Source of the DNA: Aldrovandia affinis
Taxonomy: Eukaryota; Chordata; Actinopteri; Notacanthiformes; Halosauridae
DNA: 64,000 bases
Assembly (NCBI GenBank): GCA_029706075.1
Contig: JAINUG010000026.1
Coordinates: forward strand, 4,137,001 to 4,201,000
Reading direction: 5' to 3'
The translations under genes and the position numbers were made by a program. The notes beneath the pieces are model-generated. The model was not told the origin of the DNA. It did no database searches and saw only the letters and a list, made by a program, of their open reading frames with translations. Below are positions 55,111 through 64,000 of this stretch, one piece after another (position 1 is the stretch's first letter; each line of letters begins with the position of its first letter).

Positions 55111-56202
55111 TACAGTGGCCCTTTAAAGTCAACACCCCATTTAAAATATTTTACCTTTTGTTACCTTATAGCTTTTAATTAAAACAAATTAAATCTGCAT
55201 TTCCACCTTTATTTACACATTGTAACCCACAACTTCCAAGTGAAAAAGATGCATCTCAGAATTTCTGAAAATGAATAAAAATGGAAAAACTAGAATGACT
55301 GTGTTTGATAATTGTACACCCCATTGATTTAGTACTTGGTAGAAGCACCCTTTGCTTGAATTACAGTCATGAGTCTTTGGATATGTCTCTACCAGCCTAG
55401 ATTGAGCAGCGCTTGCCCATTCTTCCTTACAGAACTGTTCAAGGTCAGTCAGATTGCATGGGGAACTTCCTTTCCAATTTCAACTTTCTTGCAGAGGGCA
55501 GCAGGTTTTCCTCAAGAATGTTTATGTATTTTGCTCCATCCATTTTCCCTTCTATCCTGACAAGTGCCCCAGTTGCTGCTGAAGAGAAACGCCCCATAAC
55601 AGAATGTTGCCAGCACCATTCTTTACAGTAGGGATGGTATTTTGCATTTAGTCAGTTTCCATTCATAGTTGCCATTGGCCTCTTGGTGGCCTCTCTAATC
55701 AGTCTCCTTTTTGCTCGGTCATACAGCTTGGACGAACGGCCTCATGTAGGCATCTATACCCATTTCCTGATATGTGCCTTTCCACAACTTTGTCCCGGAG
55801 TTCTTTTGAAAGCTCCTTGTTGCTCATGGTGGATTATTTACTCTGAAATGCACTACCCAGCAGTGGAATCCTCTAGGAACAGCTGTTCTGAAGTAATCAG
55901 AATCGCTACAATTGAACACGGGTGGAGGCCAATTAGCTTGGTGTGTGATCTGGAAGGTTATTGGTTACCCCTGAGCTAGTTTACAATTGGTATGATAAAC
56001 AGGGTATACACTTACTCTAGGTTTTTATTTTTAATTAATCAGAAATTTAGATTATTATTATTTCCCCCCCCACACTTGGAAGTTGTAGGATAAAATGTGT
56101 AAAGGTGGAAAAAGTGTGATTTCATGTTTTCATTTCAGACCGTAAGGGCAACAAAAGGTGACATTTTTTTAACCGGATGTAGACTTTAAAAGGGCACTGT
56201 AT
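55111..56202 (-). mobile_element. decayed Tc1/mariner element
   Basis: Left end TACAGTGGCCCTTTAAAGTC and right end GACTTTAAAAGGGCACTGTA are inverted. The interior parallels the Tc1 at 16191 (TTCCTCAAGAATG, TTGCTCGGTCATACAGCTTG). The transposase is too damaged to read through. Confidence 0.8.
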
Positions 56203-56610
56203 ATTAAACCCCCAAATGTTTTAAGTGAGAGATGGTGGTTGGCCAATGACGGGAAATTCAGTCAGCACCTCTACCATTATCTTGACCTATGAACTGACAA
56301 CATGTAATGCTTTGATGCCTTCTACAGAACTGTAATTATATTAGTCTAGTGCAAACAATGTATGCATCACTGGGCAGGCTGTTGAGGATTCATTTAAACT
56401 TTCTGTTTGAATTAACAAATAGATTATTTTCAGAGGACTGTATTGGTGGATCTATAGGACCATATATAGTCCTCTACCATATATAGAGCACTATATATGG
56501 ACTACTGCTTGCATGTAATTTAGCTACCAAATGTGTTGGCTACAATTAGCTAAATATTTCTCGCTAGCTAATTTCCTTAGTTTGTGACTGCTGTAGTTTA
56601 GAGATTAATT

Positions 56611-56710
56611 CATAGACAATGTTACAACTTACATTTTAAGATTGCTGGTGAAATTGCTCAACTACAACAATAATTGCATTATATTATTTTATGTTGTAAC
56701 ATTGTCTATG
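56611..56710. repeat. 100-bp inverted repeat
   Basis: CATAGACAATGTTACAAC (56611-56628) and its exact complement (56693-56710) enclose 64 bp. Confidence 0.85.
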
Positions 56711-56744
56711 ACCGTAAGAGTGACCATTGCCAGCAAGTGATCGT

Positions 56745-57150
56745 TTCCTGGATAGCTCTTTGACATGTTCTAAACAACAATGCTGGGAGTGTTTTTTGGA
56801 ATAACTTTAAATTGAATGTTCTATTTCAGATTTGGATCTTCATGTAGCTGTGCCCATTTCATTTTTAGAGCTCAAATTACACCTTGTATATCTTTAGGAG
56901 ATTGTGTTTCTGTCAAGGAGATTCCCGGTGCTCCATTGATTTCTACAACTAGCTAATTTACAATGGAGGGGATCGGTTATTGATTTACACCAAACCAATC
57001 ACTGAGACAAACGTCATGAAAAGGTGGACCTAGCAGTAAGCTAGCGATTTGGACATGGTCATAGTAACATTAATTCTCAGTCTAAAGAAGTGCTTTATTG
57101 CACATACAAAGCATGCAATTTTGTTGGTAAAAATGTTTGTAAAATTATTT
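56745..57150 (+). repeat. dispersed repeat or duplicated block, copy B
   Basis: Same ordered blocks as 33215-34020 without the SINE; identity looks moderate with small indels. Confidence 0.75.
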
Positions 57151-57870
57151 CAAAAACCATGGTTGTGAATAGAACGTGATGCATGACACCACGTAACTAG
57201 CTATATTTAGATACTGCTTGCTAACTAACGAAGAGACAAACAACTTCTAGCACCCAAATTCAGCAGTCAGACCTGCTGAGACTAGATAGCTAGCTAATGT
57301 TACCCATCCAGACTAACATGCCAATGTATATTATTGTGTTCATGCAAATGGAAAAGGTAGCCAGCTAACCAAGTGGCTAGGTAACTTACTGTCATCTCTT
57401 TCACCACTAGAAGCAAATACGTTTGTCTAGCGAGCAATGTCACCTACAACAATTGCTATATGAACAACCAAAAACACAGAAAACTATTATAAATAGTTTC
57501 TACACCCATGGCCAAAAGTTTTGAGAATGACACAAATATTAATTTTCACAAAGTCTGCTGCCTCAGTTTTTATGATGGCAATTTGCATATACTCCAGAAT
57601 GTTATGAAGAGTGATCAGATGAATTGCAATTAATTGCAAAGTCCCTCTTTGCCATGAAAATGAACTTAATCCCCCCCAAAACATTTACACTGCATTTCAG
57701 CCCTGCCACAAAAGGAATAGCTGACATCATGTCAGTGATTCTCTCATTAACACAGGTGAGAGTGTTGATGAGGACAAGGCTGGAGATCACTCTGTCATGC
57801 TGATTGAGTTAGAATAACGGACTGGAAGCTTTTAAAGGTGCTTGAAATCATTGTTCTTCCTCTGTTAACC

Positions 57871-59550
57871 ATGGTTACCTGCAAGGAAACACGTGCAGTC
57901 ATCATTGCTTTGCACAAAAAGGGCTTCACAGGCAAGGATATTGCTGCTAGTAACCCTGCATTCTAACAGGGGCCGATACTAGGCGAATAAATCGCCCAGT
58001 GGGCGTTCACCACGCTTGACTGGCTTCCTCAAAAATGCTTCCGACGTGCTTACAAAATTTTTGCATGGTAAACGAATAGTTCATCATAGATTTTGAGAAT
58101 CTTTATTATAAATATTAGTTGGCTAGCAGTATTGTTTCCTTCAATTATGAACCGCAAACTCAAACTCTTTACTTGCGCTGGAAACAGCTCGCAATTTCTC
58201 TCCGGTGCGTTTTCCAAACGTTTTTCCAAACGTACCCATGCGATAAAAAATAGCCTTTTAACCAACACAAACATTAAATAAGATGTATGTAGGCCATATA
58301 AGTTTAGCTAGCTATAAATATTTATGCTTTTAGGATTAAATAAGTATGGGGGTACTGCAGACCGCTGTTAAGTTTCTCCTCATCCATGTTGAAGTGTCGG
58401 AACTAGGAACAAAATTTCGGTTTTGTGTTGTTTCCGCGTGGGAGGTAAAAAGAGCAAGACATGAATTTGATTGGCTCTTACCGGGCAACATTGGCCGAAA
58501 GTTCAGAATTTTCAACTTTTCTGGGCCACCGCCACGCCCATAAATCAGACAATCGCTCACTCTCATAGAGAATCAATGCATTTCCGGCAGCTCGTCGCCG
58601 AATCGCCCCCTGTTAGAATGCGGGGTTAGATTGCACCTAAATCAACCATCAAGAACTTCAAGGAGAGAGGTTCAATTGTTGTGAAGAAGGCTTCAGGGCG
58701 CCCAAGAAAGTCCAGCAAGCGGCAGGACCGTCTCCTAAAGTTGATTCAGCTGCAGGATCGGGGCACCACCAGTGCAGAGCTTGCTCAGGAATGGCAGCAG
58801 GCAGGTGTGAGTGCATCTGCATGCACAGTGAGGCGAAGACTTTTGGAGGATGGCCTGGTGTCAAGAAGGGCAGCAAAGAAGCCACTTCTCTCCAGGAAAA
58901 ACTTCAGGGACAGACTGGTATTCTGCAAAAGGTACAGGGATTGGACTGCTGAGGACTGGGGTAAAGTCATTTTCTCTGATGAATCCCCTTTCCGATTATT
59001 TGGGGCATCCGGAAAAAAGCTTGTCCGGAGAAGAAAAGGTGAGCGCTACCATCAGTCCTGTGTCATGCCAACAGTAAAGCATCCTGAGACCATTCATGTG
59101 TGGGGTTGCTTCTCAGCCAAGGGAGTGGGCTCACTCACAATTTTGCCTAAGAACACAGCCATGAATAAAGAATGGTACCAAAACATCCTCCGAGAGCAAC
59201 TTCTCCCAACCATCCAAGAACAGTTTGGTGACGAACAATGCCTTTTCCAGCATGATGGAGCACCTTGCCATAAGGCAAAAGTGATAACTAAGTGGCTCGG
59301 GGAACAAAACATCGAAATTTTGGGTCCATGGCCAGGAAACTCCCCAGACCTTAATCCCATTGAGAACTTGTGGTCAATCCTCAAGTGGCGGGTGGACAAA
59401 CAAAAACCCACAAATTCTGTCAAACTCCAAGCATTGATTATGCAAGAATGGGCTGCCATCAGTCCGGATGTGGCCCAGAAGTTAATTGACAGCATGCCAG
59501 GGCGAATTGCAGGGGTCTTGAAAAAGAAGGGTCAACAATGCAAATATTGA
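57871..59550 (+). pseudogene. Tc1 transposase interrupted by an insertion but otherwise open
   Basis: The N-terminal codons start at 57871 (MVTCKETRAVIIALHKKGF, then TGKDIAA). The frame is then broken by the insertion and resumes at about 58630 (IAPKSTIKNFKERGSIVVKK) to run open to 59550. The resumed part holds the second helix-turn-helix, GRPRKSSKRQDR, the first Asp in VIFSDESPF, the second in LFQHDGAPCHKA and the Glu in [11 protein letters not shown], so the DDE residues are all present. Tc1 transposases move the element by cut and paste at TA. The near-intact state shows recent activity of this family; this copy is disabled by the insertion alone as far as I can see. Confidence 0.9.
57951..58628. 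mobile_element. about 675-bp non-autonomous element nested in the Tc1 gene
   Basis: Inverted ends ACCCTGCATTCTAACAGGGG and CCCCTGTTAGAATGCGGGGT differ at one position, with TA on both outer sides. The interior has no recognisable transposase; the weak open frames on both strands are unlikely to be genes. Family not recognised. Confidence 0.85.
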
Positions 59551-60507
59551 CTCTTTGCATAAACTTAATGTAATTGTCAATAAAAGCCTTTGACACTTGT
59601 GAAATGCTTGTAATTATACTTCAGTATACCATAGTAACATCTGACAAAAAGATCTAAAAACACTGAAGCAGCAAACTTTGTGAAAACCAATACTTGTCAT
59701 TCTCAAAACTTTTGGCCACTGCTGTACAGTACACAGTTCTATCCTTTACAAGAACTAACCTGGTCTAGCTAGTTGCTAACACTGTTATTGAGCTCTGTTC
59801 AGTTTGCTACGCCAGTCAGTTATTTGAAGGAAGTGGTTGTCATAACAGTGCGTTAGGGAGCTGCTAGTTGATGCCATTTTGGCTCTAAATAATGGCTGTA
59901 AACAATGGCTTTGTTGTTGAAGTGTCGATGGCAGACACTTGTTGTTATTCAAGCTAACCTTTCATCATTTATTTTAAATGGAGCCTCGTTTTCAAAAATC
60001 TAAATTTTAATAGAAACCGTGGCACATGAAAATCCGCTTTTTCATCGGTGCGGTGCACTAGTCCGTTTAAAAGTCTGACTTAGTAGTAGAAGTGTTCTAA
60101 TTTAGTGCGAAACTGTAGAATGCTGTAAAAAGTCTGTTGAAGAGTGCAAAAATACATCTGACAAATTGCTAACAATTCTCACTTGTATTTTAATACAAAC
60201 TAGTGAACAGATTTGTATGAAATTTAGAGAATTATTTTGAAGAGTTGGTTGTTTGCCAAAACAATGTCATCTACATTGATGCTCGAATGAAGTAAAGAGG
60301 AGACTTGTGACTTTAGTATTTTTAATGTAAAGGTGTTGTCATGCAATGTTTGATTGTGACTGTGTAGGCCTATAATTCCAGGTCTTGAGGGGTGTGTGTG
60401 TCTGTGTCTCTACGCAAATGTGTGTGCATGGCCGTATGTATGAATGTATATATGATTGTGAGTGTGGGGAGCAGTGTGTATGTTTGACTGTGTGTGTGTA
60501 ATTTCAG

Positions 60508-61045
60508 GTCGGGAGCAGTTCCATGGTCTGGGCTCCATGTACTGCCGAGGTGCGTCCGCCGTCATCCTCACATATGACGTCACTAACTGGCAAAGCCTCG
60601 CTGAGCTGGAGGAGCGCTTCCTGTCCCTGACAGACACCGCCAAAGATGACTGCATCTTTGCCATCGTGGGCAACAAGGCTGACCTCACCGACCCCAAAGT
60701 CCTGGAGGTGGAGCCTGAGGAGGAAGGGACGGGGCAGCCCCCAGTGTGCTCACCCCCCACGGTTTCTCCCATCGTTCGTAAGCAGGTTCAGCGGGAGGAA
60801 GCTATAGCGCTGTATGGACGGATCCTGAGGTATAAGTTGCAGGACGAGAGGAGCAGCCTGCCCGCTGAGAGGATGTGCTTTGAGACCAGTGCCAAGACGG
60901 CCACAATGTGGACCTGCTGTTCGAGACATTGTTTGACATGGTCCTTCCCTCCATCCTAAAGAAGCGATTGGAAAACAATTCCCCCACCATTGATCTGGAG
61001 GACTGCAGGGGCGCAAAACTGACTGGAGCAGGGTGCTGCTCTTAG
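60508..61045 (+). CDS. rab20: RAB20 small GTPase, exon 2, with a one-base frameshift
   Basis: Exon 2 continues GREQFHGLGSMYCRGASAVI, with the Rab20-typical Arg after WDTAG, the guanine-binding NKAD (about 60673) and ETSAK (about 60885). A Pro/Glu-rich insert (EVEPEEEGTGQPPVCSPPTV) precedes QREEAIALYGRILRYK, as in other Rab20 proteins. In the given sequence the frame is lost after SAKT at about 60900: one base appears to be missing from a G run, and the read-through frame stops at 60957. In the next frame the conserved VDLLFETLFDMVLPSIL follows and the protein ends in a di-cysteine prenylation motif (CCS) with TAG at 61043-61045. I annotate to that stop. A sequencing or assembly error is more likely than a real mutation. 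Confidence 0.92.
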
Positions 61046-61484
61046 ATGTTATACCACTGGAAGTTAATAGTGGTTTGGAGGGGTTTCTCTTCATTGGAGG
61101 AGCGTGGAGAGAGTCAGTCTGCGCGTGTTGTCTTTTTGCATGCATCTCCAGAAAATTCTCAATGGTTGCTTTATGGAATAACATGCATGTCCTTTGCAGT
61201 GATGAGATTGTCAAATAATTTACAGAAGTACAATCTTTGGAAAAAACAGTGGACGGAGAAATGTTATGCAAACACTGGTATATTAAAACCTGATTTTGTG
61301 CTCAGTAATAACAGTTCAGATTTGCACTATGGTTCCATGTTCTCTGTGGTGATGGCATGTACACTTTCAAACAATCACGTAACTTTTTTTGGTTGTTTCG
61401 CAATTTTGTTGAATCAAGCTGGTGTTCACTAATCACTTCAGCCATTGAATCGCCACTCATGTTAATACTCAGTCATCAACTCGT

Positions 61485-61490
61485 ATTAAA
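61485..61490 (+). terminator. rab20: possible rab20 polyadenylation signal
   Basis: ATTAAA 440 bp after the stop; no AATAAA is closer. Confidence 0.4.
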
Positions 61491-61869
61491 GTAGTATTTT
61501 TATGCGACAGTGTTTTCAAACAATTTTGTTCTCTGCAGGAGTTTTGTAATATTTTTTTTTGCTGTTTATTACTGTGATTTATTTACATTTCCTGTCTAAA
61601 CTGTATTGTAAAATATGTAGGGGAAGTGACCCAATTAAGCCCATGTACCATATAAGCCCACCTTCCTGTGTTTATTTTGAAATACCAAAAAGACCGGAAG
61701 CATTAGACCGATAATGTTTCACAGCCAATGCACAAAGTTGTTATTGTGATGTTACCTTTTATTTGGAGTCAATCAAATGTTTCTTCGAATTATGCATGAT
61801 CTTGTGCTGCCACTGCATGGCAGCCGTCTTTGAAGTCACCTCAAAACGTCCTTGCTCCTGGAGGCTCTC

Positions 61870-62398
61870 TGTTACGTTCAAAACTACGTTCCAATAACGT
61901 AATTACGCCCGCATTCCAATAACCAGGGAACAACACCAGACACAACACTAAAAACCATGCAACCATGCAACCAGTCCACGGGTAGTGTAACAAAGTTTTG
62001 TTACAACCTATACACACAAAACAACAAATAAGCAATAATCACAAAACCTAACGGAGACGGACATGGGGTTAGATTGAACAGGGACACTGCTTTGCTACGC
62101 CTATCGTACTGCCAAGGTCCTCTGTCCCTCAATACTAGGGCAAAAGGAAAAGTAGTGGGTCTTCTGGGAAACTGCTTCCTTACTCTGACCTACACTTGCC
62201 TAATAAGCTGGCAAAACAAAAGAAAACACTACATCCAACTACACACCATTACAGCCTATAAACAGGAGCTGGAACAAAGGAGCTGGCATAGTCTGGCTTT
62301 TATGCTCTGGGGCAAGCAGGTGTTCATAGGTGGGTGTCAGTCAGTCAATTCAGCTCCACCTGGAGAATGTGTCCTCCGTGAGACACAGGTGCATAACA
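61870..62398. mobile_element. LTR-like 529-bp segment
   Basis: Begins TGTTACGTTC and ends GCATAACA, giving inverted TGTTA/TAACA termini. Composition resembles an LTR. I found no matching target duplication and no internal region, so this is tentative. Confidence 0.4.
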
Positions 62399-62550
62399 CT
62401 AGGGTGTTTTTAAAACATTAACTTCGGAATTCAACTTTATAGACCGCACCATTTTGTGACATTTAATGAAAAAGTAACTCATACAAATTTGTGTAAGAAT
62501 TGAATAATATTTAGAGGTTGCTCAAGCATGTAACTTTTGCCTTGTACGTA

Positions 62551-62805
62551 CAGAAGATTCCGTCCTCATTTCTGGATGTGGACCCTGCTGACTGGACACA
62601 GGATGAATCATTCTGCAAGGCACAACAGCAGGTTTCATCGCTCAATGTTATCAATGATAATGCAGAACGAGGGGTGTCGCTTATTCAGTCCTTCACTACA
62701 AAAGCCAGGACAAAGGATGAGGAGCAGGTCCAGTACCTCCTTCAGGTAGTTGAGGTGCACAGAAAGGCATTCTCAAAGGCCTCCAAAGCTGCTCTGCAGA
62801 AGTAA
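62551..62805 (+). CDS. exon-like reading frame of unknown function
   Basis: I do not recognise a named gene. After an acceptor-like TTGTACGTACAG (ending 62550), 84 codons run to TAA at 62803: KIPSSFLDVDPADWTQDESF, then NVINDNAERGVSLIQSFT, TKDEEQVQYLLQVVEVHRKA and a lysine-rich end. Charged helical sequence of this kind (NDNAERGV...KDEEQ) recurs, as far as I recall, in repeat-associated animal proteins. It may be the last exon of a transposon gene or of an undescribed host gene on the plus strand. No partner exon was found upstream in the window. Confidence 0.4.
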   Translation, partial: QKIPSSFLDVDPADWTQDESFCKAQQQVSSLNVINDNAERGVSLIQSFTTKARTKDEEQVQYLLQVVEVHRKAFSKASKAALQK

Positions 62806-63861
62806 TCCGTGTTTTTGTGCACTGTACTGATTCTGCACACATCAGTAAACGACAAAAAGGTTTTGGGCAAACTTGTATTTTTTCGTTATGGCGTATAATG
62901 TTGACATAATGTAAAACTTTGGTGGCTTTGAGAAATTACCTTGTTGTAGCTTTGGTGTTACTTTTTGTAATTACCACATAAAATAATTCTGCGTTGCCTT
63001 CTTGTTTGATAAAAATGTTCCCATATATTATAAAATCGCACTAGCGTAACACCCTCCCAAGAACCCATTTTTCTGTAATTTTGTGACCAAACTGGGTGAG
63101 TATTCATAAGAATTGTCAAATTAAGACCCCAATGAATTAAATGATGAGGAACGGTGTCTTTGAAAAGCCTGTTAGCGCATTGCTTGAACATAGAATATTT
63201 ATTTACGTTTTACTACCAACAATAAAAAACATGATTAAAGTTTAAAAAATATATGTATTTCATTCATTATAAAGGTATACTTTTACATTAACTCTATAAG
63301 TTATTGAGGTTAATTTTCTATTGACCATTGTTGTTCCTAATAAGCCCACTAAACCCATTGTACCACATTAAAAAGGATTTAATTAATTAGTTTTACTCAG
63401 AAATGTTCTTTTTCATTCAGGAAATTAATTATGTACCTTATTTTCACACAATGGATTGGCAGAGGAAAAATGATAGGGACTGCCTAAACATGACAAGCCT
63501 GATGTGAGTTTAATGACGGAAAGTGTCACAATCTGGCTGTATTGGCAAAGACATACAGAGTTGATAGGAGGCCCTGAGACAGAGAGTGAAAGACAGTGTC
63601 CAGGTTTGATGCACAGCCAGGGAAAAGACAGACCTTGATGCAGCAACAGAGAGAGATTTTGTAGACTTTCTTCGGGTAAGGTGTGGTAGCTAACCCCATG
63701 ACTTACTGAGAGTAGGTGTGACACACAAAGCATCTGGTTATTTGTGTCAAGGTATTATATTTTTGTTTAGGTAAAACATTGATTTTGTGACTAATTATGT
63801 CAATATAGTAGTAATGCAGTTGAAGACAGCTATTAAATGCATTTGTAGTGTTTACGCCCAA
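62806..63861. other. gene-free AT-rich stretch
   Basis: Nothing supported. AATAAGCCCACTAAACCCA (about 63338) echoes ATAAGCCCACC at 61651, so both may belong to one element enclosing the exon-like frame at 62551. Confidence 0.3.
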
Positions 63862-63875
63862 ACAGTAGGGGGCAG
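63862..63875 (+). promoter_or_regulatory. CTCF-like core motif
   Basis: ACAGTAGGGGGCAG fits the CTCF core at 13 of 14 positions. It is near the right edge and might mark the boundary of the next gene. Confidence 0.45.
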
Positions 63876-64000
63876 TGCAAGACAGTGGCTTTGTCTTGGG
63901 AATGATTGGATATGTGCGTAAAGTGCGATTTCTTCTCATAATCCAAGCGGAGTTCCAGAAGAAAAATTAAGTTTCATTGCCTCGTCATTTTATCCTGTAA

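Larger units (their letters stand above)
57501..59726 (+). mobile_element. Tc1/mariner element interrupted by a nested MITE
   Basis: Left end TACACCCATGGCCAAAAGTT and right end AACTTTTGGCCACTGCTGTA are inverted; matching continues inward (TTTTGAGAATGACA, TTTTCACAAAGT). Located in rab20 intron 1. Without the insertion the element would be about 1.55 kb, normal for Tc1. Confidence 0.92.
53033..60507 (+). other. rab20: rab20 intron 1
   Basis: 7.5-kb intron with donor GTAATA and acceptor TAATTTCAG. It hosts a hAT MITE, a DNA transposon relic, a decayed Tc1, a large Tc1 with nested insertion, and TAGC-rich sequence. The parts outside the listed elements (53281-54179, 56203-56610, 59727-60380) show nothing recognisable. 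A TGTG microsatellite occupies about 60390-60500, just before exon 2. Confidence 0.85.

Overview
The window is nuclear DNA from a teleost fish. The evidence is spliced vertebrate genes with GT-AG introns (alpha-A crystallin, HSF2BP, RAB20, and the first exon of JAGN1) embedded in typical fish repeats: L2-type LINEs, Tc1/mariner elements, hAT and other MITEs, tRNA-derived SINEs, a Gypsy retrotransposon with solo LTRs, and microsatellites. I cannot name the species. Four host genes are supported; most other long open frames are transposon debris or chance.

Layout. 1-3.3 kb: intron or flank of jagn1 (minus strand), holding an L2 5' part with a SINE in it and a near-perfect foldback. jagn1 exon 1 is at 3337-3425 and its promoter-like region runs to about 4.1 kb; the rest of jagn1 must lie left of the window. 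4.3-18.3 kb: a repeat-rich stretch without a recognised host gene. It includes a three-level nest (Tc1 inside L2 inside a DNA transposon, 12957-16149) and a second Tc1 abutting it. 18.3-24.1 kb: cryaa (plus strand, three exons, 176 aa) with TATA box and poly(A) signal. 25.9-35.7 kb: hsf2bp on the minus strand, convergent with cryaa, seven coding exons that join in frame to 349 aa, with many insertions in its introns. 36.6-45 kb: MITEs, a spliced IS630/mariner-like transposase relic, and a minus-strand Gypsy element split by an L2. 45.6-51.1 kb: a block bounded by the two outer ends of a hAT-type MITE with near-matching 8-bp flanks. It contains a 35-bp tandem array, a SINE whose A-box unit is amplified as a 29-bp array, and an unrecognised intronless 175-aa reading frame with its own TATA box, Kozak context and poly(A) signal. 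52.8-61.5 kb: rab20 (plus strand, two coding exons, 7.5 kb intron full of transposons). 61.6-64 kb: LTR-like and unclassified repeat sequence plus one unexplained exon-like reading frame.

The host genes are functionally unrelated: lens small heat-shock chaperone (cryaa), meiotic BRCA2-binding factor (hsf2bp), endosomal/phagosomal GTPase (rab20), ER protein (jagn1). The convergent cryaa-hsf2bp pair recalls the human 21q22.3 neighbourhood. The items most worth a second look are the possible 5.5-kb hAT macro-transposon with cargo, the intronless gene inside it, the A-box array, and a single-base frameshift in rab20. I saw no CRISPR array, operon or other prokaryotic-type system, and nothing in the window amounts to a clearly new molecular system.
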